Source: Siccirubricoccus phaeus
GTDB lineage: Bacteria > Pseudomonadota > Alphaproteobacteria > Acetobacterales > Acetobacteraceae
Direction of reading: 5' to 3'
NCBI RefSeq assembly: GCF_008360935.1
Contig: NZ_SRXO01000019.1
Location: 48,579 to 112,578, forward strand
Length of the DNA: 64,000 nucleotides
Shown here: one piece after another, positions 8,104-18,130 of the stretch
Position numbering within the stretch: position 1 is the first letter of the stretch
How the letters are laid out: every line of letters begins with the position of its first letter
Notes under the pieces: model-generated
Databases searched by the model: none
What the model was told of the DNA's origin: nothing
What the model saw: the letters and a program-made list of their open reading frames with translations, nothing else
Position numbers and translations under genes: made by a program

Positions 8104-9171
8104 ATGCCAGACACCATGCCACCTTCGCTTGCCGCCGCCGCCCTGGCGGGCGAGGCGCGCCTGCCGAACATCGCCATCCTCGGCGCCACCGGCGCGGTGG
8201 GGCATGCGTTACTGGCCAGCCTGGAAAGCCGCGGCTTCCCGGTGGGCGGGCTGCGCCTGCTCGCCTCGCCACGCTCGGCCGGGCAGCTTCTGGCCTTTCG
8301 CGGCCAGGAATTCGCCGTGGAGGCGCTGGCCGAGGACAGCTTCGCCGGCATCGACCTGGCCTTCTTCTCCGCCGGGGCCGCGCTGTCCCGCCAGGCGGCG
8401 CCCTGGGCGCGGGCGGCGGGGGCGGTGGTGGTGGACAATTCCTCCGCCTTCCGCATGGACCCCGCCGTGCCGCTGGTGGTGCCGGAGGTGAATGCGGGGG
8501 CGCTGGCCCGGCATGCCGGGCTGATCGCCAATCCGAATTGCGTCGCCGCCATCGCCACCGTGGCGCTGGCCCCGCTGGAGCGCGCCGCGCCGATCCGCCG
8601 GCTGAGCATCGCCACCTACCAGGCGGCCTCCGGCGCCGGCGCGGCGGCGATGGCGGAGCTGGAAGCGGCCACCGCCGCGGCGCTGCGCGGCGAGGCCTTC
8701 ACCCCGCGCGTGCTGCCCCACCCCTACGCCTTCAACCTGTTCAGCCACAATGCGGCGATGGACCCGGAGACGGCGCATAATGGCGAGGAGCTGAAGGTGG
8801 TGGCGGAAAGCCGCCGCATCCTCGGCCGGCCGGAGCTGCCCATCGGCATCACCTGCATCCGCGTGCCGGTGCTGCGCGCCCATGGCATGGCCATCACCGC
8901 GGAGTTCGACGAACCGATGGCGCCGGAGCGGGCGCGGGCGCTGCTGGAAGCGGCGCCGGGGCTGCGCGTGGTGGACAACGCGGTAGCCAACCACTACCCG
9001 ATGCCGGTCGAGGCCTCCGGCCGCGAGGAGGTGCTGGTGGGGCGCATCCGGCGCGATCTGGGCGACCCCTCCGGGCGCAGCCTGGCGATCTTCGTGGTGG
9101 GCGACCAATTGCTGAAGGGCGCGGCGCTGAACGCGGTGCAGATCGCGGAGCTGGTGCTGCGGGGCGGTTGA
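8104..9171 (+). CDS. asd: Aspartate-semialdehyde dehydrogenase
   Basis: This enzyme reduces aspartyl phosphate to aspartate semialdehyde with NADPH, the branch point to lysine/diaminopimelate, threonine and methionine. In the 355-residue product the Rossmann motif is NIAILGATGAVGHALL (residues ~22-37). SSAFRMDPAVPLVVPEVN follows, and the catalytic cysteine is C146 in IANPNCVAA. Family members usually have NPNCS/T here, so the Val is a small variation. Substrate-binding His/Arg blocks in the second half (TCIRVPVLRAHG) are present. The start could be Met1 or Met5; neither has a strong ribosome binding site. It stands alone between two non-coding stretches. Confidence 0.92.
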   Translation: MPDTMPPSLAAAALAGEARLPNIAILGATGAVGHALLASLESRGFPVGGLRLLASPRSAGQLLAFRGQEFAVEALAEDSFAGIDLAFFSAGAALSRQAAPWARAAGAVVVDNSSAFRMDPAVPLVVPEVNAGALARHAGLIANPNCVAAIATVALAPLERAAPIRRLSIATYQAASGAGAAAMAELEAATAAALRGEAFTPRVLPHPYAFNLFSHNAAMDPETAHNGEELKVVAESRRILGRPELPIGITCIRVPVLRAHGMAITAEFDEPMAPERARALLEAAPGLRVVDNAVANHYPMPVEASGREEVLVGRIRRDLGDPSGRSLAIFVVGDQLLKGAALNAVQIAELVLRGG

Positions 9172-9204
9172 TGCGGGGCTTTGCCCGGTGGCGGCCGTGC
9201 CGGC

Positions 9205-9385
9205 AACCCCCGGCGGGGGTGCAGGGGCAGCGCCCCCGCCAGGGGTAGGCGCACTGCCGGCAACGCTCCCCCCCGGACCCGGCCTGAGTTTCAGACCCAG
9301 CGTCCAACCAGCCGACTCACGGCGGGGTCCGGGGGGAAGCCTTCCCCCCCGGCGGAGGTGCAGGAGGCAGAGCCTCCTGCTGGGG
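9205..9385. repeat. R1 intergenic palindromic element, copy 2
   Basis: This copy has the GCGGGGGTGCAGGGGCAGCG half-element (~9214), the ACTCACGGCGGGGTCC arm, the palindrome GGGGGGAAGCCTTCCCCCC at ~9330-9348 and a GCAGGAGGCAGAGCCTCCTG hairpin at ~9360-9379. It lies between the convergent asd and serralysin genes. Confidence 0.7.
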
Positions 9386-9451
9386 GTGGCGGCACTGCCG
9401 CCAACGGGCAAAGCCCCCGTTCTTACCCGGCCGGCTGCATCCCCTTATCGC

Positions 9452-9558
9452 CTAGACCAGATCGCCGGAGGGCGGCATCGCCCGGAGGCGTGAAGCTGCT
9501 CTACAATCCATGAGCTAGAGCGGTTTCGCGCTGCACAGTCAGCGTGAAACCGCTCTAA
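9452..9558. repeat. R3 double-hairpin element, copy 1
   Basis: The first hairpin is bounded by (T)AGACCAGATCGCC and CTGCTCTA around GGAGGGCGGCATCGCCCGGA. The second is TAGAGCGGTTTCGCGCTG, a short loop, then CAGCGTGAAACCGCTCTA. It stands downstream of the serralysin-like gene's 3' end, next to an R1 copy. Confidence 0.75.
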
Positions 9559-9603
9559 CCTCGCGCCCATGGGGCAGAGCCCCTGGTCCGGCTCAGGCCG
9601 ACG

Positions 9604-11163
9604 TCACCCGATCAGGATCTGCATCGCCTCCCAGGGCGTCCCGCCCCGGGCCTCCTCCAGCACCCCGGTCAGCAGCGCGGCGGTGGAGAGCCCGGCCAGG
9701 CCCTCGGCCCCTGCCAGATGCGCCGCCGCCCATTGCGCATGGTGCAGCGCCGCCTGCGCCGCCCGGGGCAGGGCGGTGACCTCGCCCCCTGCCGCCGCCA
9801 GCATGGCGCCCGCCCTCTCCGCCGCGCCGCCGCTGCCCGCGCTGAAATCCGTGGGCAGGCCGAGGGACAGCACCTGCACCTCCGGCGCCGCCGTCACCCA
9901 CACCCCCGCCGCCACCGTCGCCTGCCGCGCCGCGCCGCTCGCCGCCAGGCTGGCCAGCGCCCCGGCCCAGGACCGGCCCAGCGCCAGATCCTCCGCGATG
10001 TCCAGCGCCAGCAGCGGCTGGCCTAGATTCCCCGCCAGCAGCGCGGCGAAGCCGGCATCCGCCAGCTCAAGATGCGAGCCGGCAAAGGCGGCGCCCTCCA
10101 GCACGCCCCGGGCCAGCTCCTCCAGCGAGACGCCGATCTGCAACCGGGAGACGGCGATGGCCAGGCTGTCCGCATCCGGCCCGGCGCCGAAGGCGGCCAT
10201 GTAGAGCCGCAGCACCGCGGCCGCCGGATCCTCCGCCGTGGTCACCAGCGTGCCGTCGGTGAATTCGTAGCGCTCCACCTGGCTGAAGCCGAGCCGGCCG
10301 GTGGGCGTCTCCGCCGTGCCGGCGGCGAGGTCCAGCACCACCGCCTCCCGCGCCGCGCCGAGGCGCAGCGTATCGATGCCGGCGCCGCCATCCAGCCGAT
10401 CATCGCCGCCGCCGCCCGCCAGCGTGTCCTGCCCCACCCCGCCCAGCAGCCTGTCATCCCCCGCGCCGCCCAGCAGCAGATCGTTCAGCGCCGTCCCCAC
10501 CAGCCGGTCGGCACCCGCACTGCCCTCGCCGCGCACCGCGTTGATGCTGCCGTCCCAGGACCAGACGAGGCCGAGCCCCTGCTCCGCCGCCTGGGTGCCG
10601 TACAGCGCCTGCACCGCCGCTTCATCCAGCGGCCGTGGCGCCATGGGCATGCCGGCCGTGCCGGCGGTGGAGGACATCACCGTGACGTCCCGCGTGGTGC
10701 CGGCGGGCGGGTGCTCCAGCCCCAGCGCATGGCCGATCTCATGCAGCAGGGTGGCGAAGCCGATGCGCGTCGGGCTGGGCGCCAGGCTGTCCGTGCGGAA
10801 CAGGCTGAGGGAGAGGGCGACATCCCCGGCGATCACCGGATCTTCCGGCCCCCAGCCGGTGCCGGCCACGCCGAAGCCCAGGCTTTCCAGCCGGAAGCGC
10901 AGGTCGATGCCGGCGCCGCCTTGGGTGTCCGGCACCTCGATGAAGGCCAGGCCGCAGACCGCGGCCCAGGCGGCCAGGGCCTGGCGGGTGCTCTCCTGCT
11001 GCGCGGCGTTGAAGCCGGCCCATTGGCCGGCGGCGAGGGCGTTGCCCAGCGGGTCCAGCCCGTCCGTGGCGAAGCTGTAGGTCAGCACCAGCGGGCCGCC
11101 GCCGCGCCAGCCTGCGGCACCGGCCTCCAGCAGGGCATCCGCGGTGAGGCTGGCTTCGGCCAT
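9604..11163 (-). CDS. Serralysin-like RTX zinc metalloprotease
   Basis: This is a predicted secreted metalloprotease of 519 residues. The zinc site HEIGHALGLEH (H141, E142, H145, H151) has the metzincin HExxHxxGxxH spacing and is followed by a Met-turn VMSS at ~162. RTX nonapeptides (GGAGDDRLLGG, GGGGDDRLDGG) occupy ~215-265; these bind calcium and normally go with type I secretion. There is no N-terminal signal peptide, as expected for that route. The region from ~325 (LRLYMAAFGAGPDADSLAIA) resembles DUF4214. No type I exporter genes lie in this window. The ATG at 11163 gives an intact N-terminus; the gene is flanked on both sides by R3 elements. Confidence 0.85.
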   Translation of the reverse strand: MAEASLTADALLEAGAAGWRGGGPLVLTYSFATDGLDPLGNALAAGQWAGFNAAQQESTRQALAAWAAVCGLAFIEVPDTQGGAGIDLRFRLESLGFGVAGTGWGPEDPVIAGDVALSLSLFRTDSLAPSPTRIGFATLLHEIGHALGLEHPPAGTTRDVTVMSSTAGTAGMPMAPRPLDEAAVQALYGTQAAEQGLGLVWSWDGSINAVRGEGSAGADRLVGTALNDLLLGGAGDDRLLGGVGQDTLAGGGGDDRLDGGAGIDTLRLGAAREAVVLDLAAGTAETPTGRLGFSQVERYEFTDGTLVTTAEDPAAAVLRLYMAAFGAGPDADSLAIAVSRLQIGVSLEELARGVLEGAAFAGSHLELADAGFAALLAGNLGQPLLALDIAEDLALGRSWAGALASLAASGAARQATVAAGVWVTAAPEVQVLSLGLPTDFSAGSGGAAERAGAMLAAAGGEVTALPRAAQAALHHAQWAAAHLAGAEGLAGLSTAALLTGVLEEARGGTPWEAMQILIG

Positions 11164-11190
11164 GCGCTGGGTCCTTCCGGAAGCGAGACA

Positions 11191-11295
11191 TAGAGCGTCT
11201 TCACGCTGACTGCGCAGCGTGAAGACGCTCTATCTTATTGATGTAGAGCAGATTCACGCCTCCGGGCGATTCCGCCCTCCGGCGATCTGCTCTAG
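11191..11295. repeat. R3 double-hairpin element, copy 2
   Basis: Hairpin one is TAGAGCGTCTTCACGCTGAC paired with CAGCGTGAAGACGCTCTA (11191-11232). Hairpin two runs from GTAGAGCAGATTCACGCC to GGCGATCTGCTCTAG (11243-11295), with CTCCGGGCG and CGCCCTCCGG arms inside. A TCTTATTGAT spacer joins them. It begins 27 bases upstream of the serralysin start. Confidence 0.8.
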
Positions 11296-11600
11296 CCGGG
11301 CGTTAACCATTCAACAATCAAAAAAGAGACGATTCATCTTTCGAGGGCATTTTGTGACAATTTCTCAACCATCCAGGGGTGGCCCCGGGGCGAAGCCGCT
11401 TCGGCGCAGCGGGCAGCGAACGGGCGGCGCGCCGGGCAGGGCGCGGAGCCTGGCCCCGCCAGCGGTCCGGCGAGGACGTCGGTGTCCCGGCCAGGATGTA
11501 GTGTAGCCGCCGGGGCGGCGACCCGCCGGGTCAGCCCCTGCGGCCTGCAGCGCCACCCGCAGGGACTTGCGGCGTGCCGCGGGCCCTTTGCGGCAGGCGC
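11296..11600. other. 305-base gap with an AT-rich island
   Basis: I see no gene here. Bases ~11300-11370 are unusually AT-rich for this genome (AACAATCAAAAAAGAGACG, ACAATTTCTCAACC) and could hold the serralysin promoter, reading leftward through the R3 element. I could not settle on convincing -35/-10 boxes. Confidence 0.4.
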
Positions 11601-13145
<1,545 letters not shown>

Positions 13146-13202
13146 GCCGGGAGTGTGACGTGACGGGGAGGGGGCGGCAATGCGGGGGCGCTGCGGGCGA
13201 GG

Positions 13203-13401
13203 ATGGGGGCTCTGCCCCCATGCTCCCGGCAAAGGGCGCTGCCCTCTGCACGCCCGCCGGGGCCCAGGACCTGGCCCGAACCCCGGTCGGAGTCGGCAGG
13301 TTGAACCGCAAGACTCACACCGGGGTCCGGGGAGGGGTCCCCTCCCCGGCCGGGTCCAGGGGCAGCGCCCCTGGCGGGGGGTCCGGGGGCGGAGCCCCCG
13401 C
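13203..13401. repeat. R1 intergenic palindromic element, copy 3
   Basis: This is the longest R1 copy. It has GGGGGCTCTGCCCCC, an AAAGGGCGCTGCCCTC arm, GACTCACACCGGGGTCCGG, the palindrome GGGGAGGGGTCCCCTCCCC (~13330-13348) and GGGGCAGCGCCCC/GGGGGCGGAGCCCCC hairpins. It lies between the S12 hydrolase and the glycosyltransferase, both on the minus strand. Confidence 0.65.
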
Positions 13402-13402
13402 T

Positions 13403-15223
13403 TCACCCCTCCCCCAAAATCCGCACCAGCCGCCGCCCGAATCGCTGCCGCGAGAACCGGCACGCCGCCCGCCCTGGCCTTGGCACCTGCGGCCCCAGGG
13501 CCGCGCGCAATTGCCGCGCCGCGTGCCGCGCCTCCGGCTCCGCCCAGCGCTGCCCCTGGCCCAGCACGTAATCCCCCGGCCGCAGCTTCACCAGGCGGGA
13601 CCGCACGCCGAAATAGCCGGGCTCTGCCCGCATATCCGTGTTGCCGGACCAGTCGGTGACCACCGCCTTCGTGCCCAGCAGCAGCGCCTTGGCGATGTTC
13701 CGCCCGAATCCCTCCGCCCGATGCAGGGAGACCAGCGCGTCCGCCCGCTGGATCAGCGCCTCCAGCGCCGCATTGTCCCAGGCGCCGTCGATCCACAGCG
13801 CGCCCGGCAAATGGCGCAGCTTCGCCGCCAGGCGCCGCGCCTCGCCGCGCCGGCGGCGGCCGCGCGTGGTCTTCACCACCAGCACCGCGCCCTTCACCTG
13901 GCGCCGCACCGCGGCGAAGGCGGCGATCGCCGCCTCCGGATTCTTGCGGCTGAGATGGGAGGAGAAGTCGAACACCGTCAGCACCAGCCGCGCCCGCGGC
14001 GGCAAGGGCAGCTTCCGCCGCAGCAGCAGCCGCGCCGCCGGCGCCGGCCGCCCCGCCACCTCCACCGAGGAGGTGAGCCGCAGCACCCGCCCCGCCGCGG
14101 TGCCGGCGAAGGCCTGCTGCACGAAGCCCGCCGGCGTCATCACCGTGTCGAACATGCCGGCGGCCAGGCGCCAGCCCGGCGGCAGGCCCGGCAGCTCCCA
14201 GGGGGTGAAGAGGTCGGTGCGGTGGAACCCCTCGAAGTGGCGCCAATGGCGCAGCGCCCAGACCACCGCCTCGAACAGCGTGTCGCAGAACAGCGCCCGC
14301 TCGCCGCGCGGCGCCGGCGCCGCCAGCCCGCCGAGCAGGGCCAGCTTGTCCGGGTCGGCCTCGATCCAGCGGGCCGGGTGGGTGCTCACCACCTCGAAGG
14401 GCCGGCCGGCCTCCAGCAGGGCGCGGCAGGCGGAGAAGCAGTCATCGGCGATGCCGAGCACCTGCCGCCAGGGGCCGATCACCGTCAGCAGCCCGGGCCG
14501 CGCCTCCGGCGCCCCCGGCGTCTCCAGCCTTATGCCGTATTCCGCCGCAGCATGGCGGCGGAACCAGTCGCGCAGCAGGAAGGGCCGGTCGGCCAGCGCC
14601 GCGAGATCCGGGCGGAAGCGGGCGACAGCGCGGAGGAAGAGCGGCAGCCGGGCCTCGTCGCCGGTCAGCAGCAGGCGGCGATCGGGAATCGGCAGCAAAT
14701 GCCAGGCGCCATGCTCGGCCAGGCCGAAGACGATGACCCAATCCACCATGGCCAGCGGCTCCGGCGGCACCACCGCCAGCATGTCCGGCCGGCGCAGGCG
14801 GATGGCATAGGCCAGCAGGCGGAAGAGCAGGGAGAAGCCGCCCGGCCCGGGCGCGGCGAGGCCGGCGGGCAGGTCGCGCGGCCGCAGCTCCGCCAGGGCG
14901 GGCAGGGCGGCGGCGAGCAGGGCGCCGGCTTCCGGCCGCAGCGCCAGGCGCTGGGCGAGGGCGCCGAGTCCCGCCCCCTGGCCCGCGCCATCCCGCGCCC
15001 AGGCGCCGAGGGCGGCGGCGAAGCCGGCGATGGCCGGCGCGCCGCCCAGCACCCCGAAGCGGTCCAGATGCGCGGCGAGGAAGCCGGGGAAGCGCTCGGC
15101 GATGCGCTGCAGATCGGCCGGGGCGAAGCGCTCCCCCAGGCCGATGGCCGCGGGGAAGCGCACCGCGGCGAGGGCAATGCGGAGGAGATCCTCGGCCGGC
15201 ATGCCGGCGATGCGGTCGGACAA
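13403..15223 (-). CDS. GT-B glycosyltransferase (GT4-like) with large N-terminal region
   Basis: The 606-residue product has a C-terminal GT4/GT1-type sugar-nucleotide domain. Key blocks are LVLTVFDFSSHLSRKNP with later WIDGAWDNAALEALIQRADALVS and HRAEGFGRNIAKALLLGTKAVVTDWSG, the last with the family's acidic E in a variant EGFG motif. The first ~300 residues are Ala/Leu/Arg-rich with no recognisable domain. The acceptor is unknown; cell-surface polysaccharide is likely. The longest frame starts at a TTG (15223); an in-frame ATG at 15202 is equally plausible, and neither has a clear ribosome binding site. Confidence 0.75.
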   Translation of the reverse strand: MSDRIAGMPAEDLLRIALAAVRFPAAIGLGERFAPADLQRIAERFPGFLAAHLDRFGVLGGAPAIAGFAAALGAWARDGAGQGAGLGALAQRLALRPEAGALLAAALPALAELRPRDLPAGLAAPGPGGFSLLFRLLAYAIRLRRPDMLAVVPPEPLAMVDWVIVFGLAEHGAWHLLPIPDRRLLLTGDEARLPLFLRAVARFRPDLAALADRPFLLRDWFRRHAAAEYGIRLETPGAPEARPGLLTVIGPWRQVLGIADDCFSACRALLEAGRPFEVVSTHPARWIEADPDKLALLGGLAAPAPRGERALFCDTLFEAVVWALRHWRHFEGFHRTDLFTPWELPGLPPGWRLAAGMFDTVMTPAGFVQQAFAGTAAGRVLRLTSSVEVAGRPAPAARLLLRRKLPLPPRARLVLTVFDFSSHLSRKNPEAAIAAFAAVRRQVKGAVLVVKTTRGRRRRGEARRLAAKLRHLPGALWIDGAWDNAALEALIQRADALVSLHRAEGFGRNIAKALLLGTKAVVTDWSGNTDMRAEPGYFGVRSRLVKLRPGDYVLGQGQRWAEPEARHAARQLRAALGPQVPRPGRAACRFSRQRFGRRLVRILGEG

Positions 15224-15577
15224 GGGCGGGTCAGCCTGTGGCGGCGGGGCGGGGCCGGAGCCTAGAGGAACTCGCCCAAGGGCGATATGGGCATGGGCGA
15301 TACAGGTATGGGCGGTCCGGGCGGCGGGTCAGCGCCTGTGCCGGGAGGAGCCTCGGGGCCGGGCCGGCCCGGGATCCTGCGCCCTGGCCGGGACGCGGTG
15401 GCGGGCGATGCCGGCTGCCGCAGCAGGACCGCGGAGATCGTCATGGCAAGGCCCCGCCAGGACAGGTCGCAGACCCTGTCGCGGCAGGCTTCCGGGCGCA
15501 GGCAGTGCGCCGCCCATGGCCGGTGGCCCTCCCGGCAGTGCGGCGGGGCAGGAGGGGCGGGGGTGAAGCGCCGTCGC
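15224..15577. other. 354-base gap without a recognisable gene
   Basis: The frames are open but give only Arg/Gly/Pro-rich shadows. Short GATATGGGCATGGGCGATAC-type repeats (GGGCATGGGCGATACAGGTATGGGCGG) occur at ~15283-15313. I see no structural RNA. Confidence 0.4.
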
Positions 15578-16294
15578 TCAGGCCACCGCCACCCTTGTGG
15601 TATTGCCGATGAAGCCGGCGAAGAGATAGCCGGCGCCGCGGATGGTCTTGATACTGTCCTGCTGGGTGGCGCCGAGCTTGCGGCGGAGGCGCAGCACGAG
15701 ATTGTCCACCGTGCGGTCCTCTGCCCGGAAGGGGCGCTTGAACACCCGGGCGGCAATGACGTCGCGGGAGACCGGCTTGCCCATGCTCTCGGCGAGGATC
15801 TGCATCAGGTCGAATTCCGCCGTGGTCAGCGGGCATTCGCTGCCATCGGGGCGGAGGAGCTGGCGGCGTTCCGGGATGAGCTTCCAGCCGCCGACCGAAA
15901 GCGCGGCGACGGTTTCCACCGCCCCCCAATCGCCCCGGCGCAGCACCGCATGCAGCCGGGCGAGCAGCGCCCGGTGCGGCGTGGCCCGGTCCAGCAGCCC
16001 GTCCGCCCCGGCCTCCAGGGCAAGGATCTCGCTGATGTCGTCCGCCTGGCCGGAGAGGATGAGGCAGGGGACGATGGAAAGGTCGCGGATGCGGCGCAGC
16101 GTCTGCAGCGTCGCGCTCGGCTCGCCCTCGCAGCCCAGCAGCACGGCCTGGGGAGGGCGGCTGGCGAGGCGGGGCAGGAGGGCGACGGGGTCCGGATGCA
16201 ATTCCGGGACGAAGCCATGTTCGGCCAGGAATTTCGCAAGCGGACGGCCGAACTGGCCGTCGGCTTCGATGATGGCAACACCTAACTGTCCCAT
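15578..16294 (-). CDS. OmpR-type regulator with degenerate (pseudo-)receiver
   Basis: This 238-residue protein has an N-terminal receiver-like domain and a C-terminal OmpR/PhoB winged helix (LTTAEFDLMQILAESMGKPV, then VDNLVLRLRRKLGATQQDS and TIRGAGYLFAGF). The DNA-binding part looks intact. The receiver lacks key residues: the phospho-acceptor Asp is replaced by Gly54 in AVLLGCEGEP, the conserved Lys by Arg103 and one acidic-pair residue by Ala11, while Ser81 is kept. It should therefore act without phosphorylation. The ATG at 16294 has AGAGGG just upstream. No kinase is adjacent; neighbours are glycosyltransferases. Confidence 0.85.
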   Translation of the reverse strand: MGQLGVAIIEADGQFGRPLAKFLAEHGFVPELHPDPVALLPRLASRPPQAVLLGCEGEPSATLQTLRRIRDLSIVPCLILSGQADDISEILALEAGADGLLDRATPHRALLARLHAVLRRGDWGAVETVAALSVGGWKLIPERRQLLRPDGSECPLTTAEFDLMQILAESMGKPVSRDVIAARVFKRPFRAEDRTVDNLVLRLRRKLGATQQDSIKTIRGAGYLFAGFIGNTTRVAVA

Positions 16295-16603
16295 GCTGCC
16301 CTCTCGCTGCATGCAGCCCAATTGCCGCCCTTCGGCCCGTCCGCCCGGCAGCCTGATTTATTTGTCCTATCCGGTACGTTTCGGCCCACGCCCCGGTTGC
16401 GCGGGCACTCAACCCTGCGGTGCAGAACCGCCGTTCGCGTCGCAACAGGAGTGTGCACCGCAACACAGGGTTGAGGCTTCACAAATCCTATTGGCGAGAG
16501 CTCAAAAATTTGTTACTGTAGCTTTATGTAATATTGTGCTGCAAATGGCATGTGGTCCTACTTACGTAATTTTTGGCTTACGTAATTTTGGCGCGCCAGC
16601 CGC
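16295..16603. other. 309-base gap with an AT-rich regulatory island
   Basis: This lies upstream of the pseudo-receiver regulator and downstream of a glycosyltransferase, both on the minus strand. Bases ~16480-16590 are far more AT-rich than the genome. They include two direct copies of CTTACGTAATTTTGG-like sequence at 16561-16590, each with the palindrome TTACGTAA. They look like an operator or promoter region. Confidence 0.5.
16515..16544 (-). promoter_or_regulatory. Candidate sigma70-type promoter for the pseudo-receiver regulator
   Basis: On the minus strand TTGCAG (16539-16544) and TACAGT (16515-16520) are separated by 18 bases inside an AT-rich island, about 220 bases before the start codon. 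Two TTACGTAA palindromes lie just upstream. This rests on consensus matching only. Confidence 0.3.
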
Positions 16604-17848
16604 TCAGATGGCGCGAGGGCATAGGGTGCCGGCCGCGACCTGATCGATCAGCGTCAGGAGCTGTGGCAGGCAAACCTTACTCAAATCATACTGGCTGACG
16701 ATGGTGTCCCGCGCCGCCCGCCGCAGCGGCGCCATCGCCGTCGGGTCCCGCAGCGCCTGCACCACGGTCCCGGCGATCTCCTCCGGCCGGAAGAAATCCA
16801 CCAGCAGCCCGTTCTCCCCATGCCGGATCACCTCCTCCACCGGCGGGGTGCGGGAGCCGATGACGAGGCATTCGCAGGCCATGGCCTCCAGCATCGACCA
16901 GGAGAGGACGAAGGGGTAGGTCAGGTAGACATGCGCGGCGGAGAGGCTGAGCAGCGCCTGCAGCGCCGCATGCGGCACCTTGCCGGGGAAGTGGATGCGG
17001 GAGAGGTCCAGCCTTCCCTCCAGCTCCTGCAGCATCACCTCCTTCCAGGTGCCGCCCTGCCGCGGCTTGCCGCCGTAATGCGGCTCCTCCCCGCCGACCA
17101 TCACCACCTGGGCCTTGGGGCGCTGCGCCTGGATCTCCGGCAGGGCCCGCATGAAGCTGTGGAAGCCCCGATAAGGCTCCAGCCCGCGGCCGATGAAGGT
17201 CACCACCTCGTCGCCCGGGCGCAGGGTGCGGCCATCGGCCAGGGTGAAGGCGGGCTCCGCCAGGCGGCGGATCACCGGGGTGTCGATCCCCTCATGCACC
17301 ACGGAAAGCTTCCGGCGCACCCAGTCCGGGAAGCGGCTGGCCTGCCATTGGGTGGCGGTATGGCCCCAATCGGAAACCTGCAGCGAGAGCAGATGGTTGG
17401 CGTTCAGCAGCCGCACCCGGCAGGCGTCGTCGATCGAGACCTCCCGGCCCGGCGGGTCGAAGCCGACATCGGCGCCGCTCGAGCTGTAATAGAATTCGTA
17501 ATAATAGAGCAGCCTGGCGTCCGGCCAGACATCGCGGAGGAAGAGGCCCTCCCCCCAGCCCGGATGGCAGCAGACCACATCCGGGGTGAAGCCGCGCTCA
17601 CGCAGCGCCAGGCCAGCGCGGGCGACCTGCTGGCCGCGATAGGTGGCGTTCTCCAGCCGGCGCAGGTAGCGGTGGGTCTTCTCCGGCCCGGTGGCCGGCG
17701 CCTTGTAGCGCACATGCTGCACGCCGGGCAGCTTCTCCCCGGCATTCTCGCCCAGGGCCACCACCTGGTACCCCTTGCGGGCGGCGAGGGCGGGGGCGAC
17801 ATGCCGGTACTGGGCGGGGAAATTCTGGTGGACGAACAAAACCCGCAT
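16604..17848 (-). CDS. Glycosyltransferase family 4 protein
   Basis: The 414-residue GT-B glycosyltransferase begins MRVLFVHQNFPAQYRHVAPA, typical of a GT4 subgroup in this lineage. C-terminal blocks are VVTFIGRGLEPYRGFHSFM, KAQVVMVGGEEPHYG and the donor-binding stretch PFVLSWSMLEAMACECLVIG with the acidic residue in MLEAMA. The frame is open for 67 more codons upstream, but those are Arg/Pro-rich; the ATG at 17848 starts the conserved N-terminus. No membrane segment or signal is seen. The sugar and acceptor are unknown; with the other glycosyltransferase at 13.4-15.2 kb it suggests surface polysaccharide synthesis. Confidence 0.85.
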   Translation of the reverse strand: MRVLFVHQNFPAQYRHVAPALAARKGYQVVALGENAGEKLPGVQHVRYKAPATGPEKTHRYLRRLENATYRGQQVARAGLALRERGFTPDVVCCHPGWGEGLFLRDVWPDARLLYYYEFYYSSSGADVGFDPPGREVSIDDACRVRLLNANHLLSLQVSDWGHTATQWQASRFPDWVRRKLSVVHEGIDTPVIRRLAEPAFTLADGRTLRPGDEVVTFIGRGLEPYRGFHSFMRALPEIQAQRPKAQVVMVGGEEPHYGGKPRQGGTWKEVMLQELEGRLDLSRIHFPGKVPHAALQALLSLSAAHVYLTYPFVLSWSMLEAMACECLVIGSRTPPVEEVIRHGENGLLVDFFRPEEIAGTVVQALRDPTAMAPLRRAARDTIVSQYDLSKVCLPQLLTLIDQVAAGTLCPRAI

Positions 17849-18130
17849 GCCGAAGGGGCGCCCCTGCTTTCGCCAACCGCGCGATGGCGGCGCTGCCCTT
17901 CTGCCGGAAGCCCGGCGGCGGGGCAACGGCAGCTTACTGCCGGCTTTCGGCATGCCTCGCCCGGCACGGCCTGAAATCCGCGCGGGCGCTGCCGGGGAAA
18001 GGCGGGGCCGGGGCACGCCGGCCGAAACTCCCCGAAAACCCTGACTCAATCCCGGAGGTTGAAGTCCACCGGCCTTTTATGCCAGAAGCGCAGCGTAAAT
18101 TCCCCTGCCATCGCGCCGTGGAGTCCCATT

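Noticed and set aside
13160..15265. 701-codon plus-strand open frame opposite the glycosyltransferase
   Set aside because: Antisense shadow with Arg/Gln/Gly-rich product.
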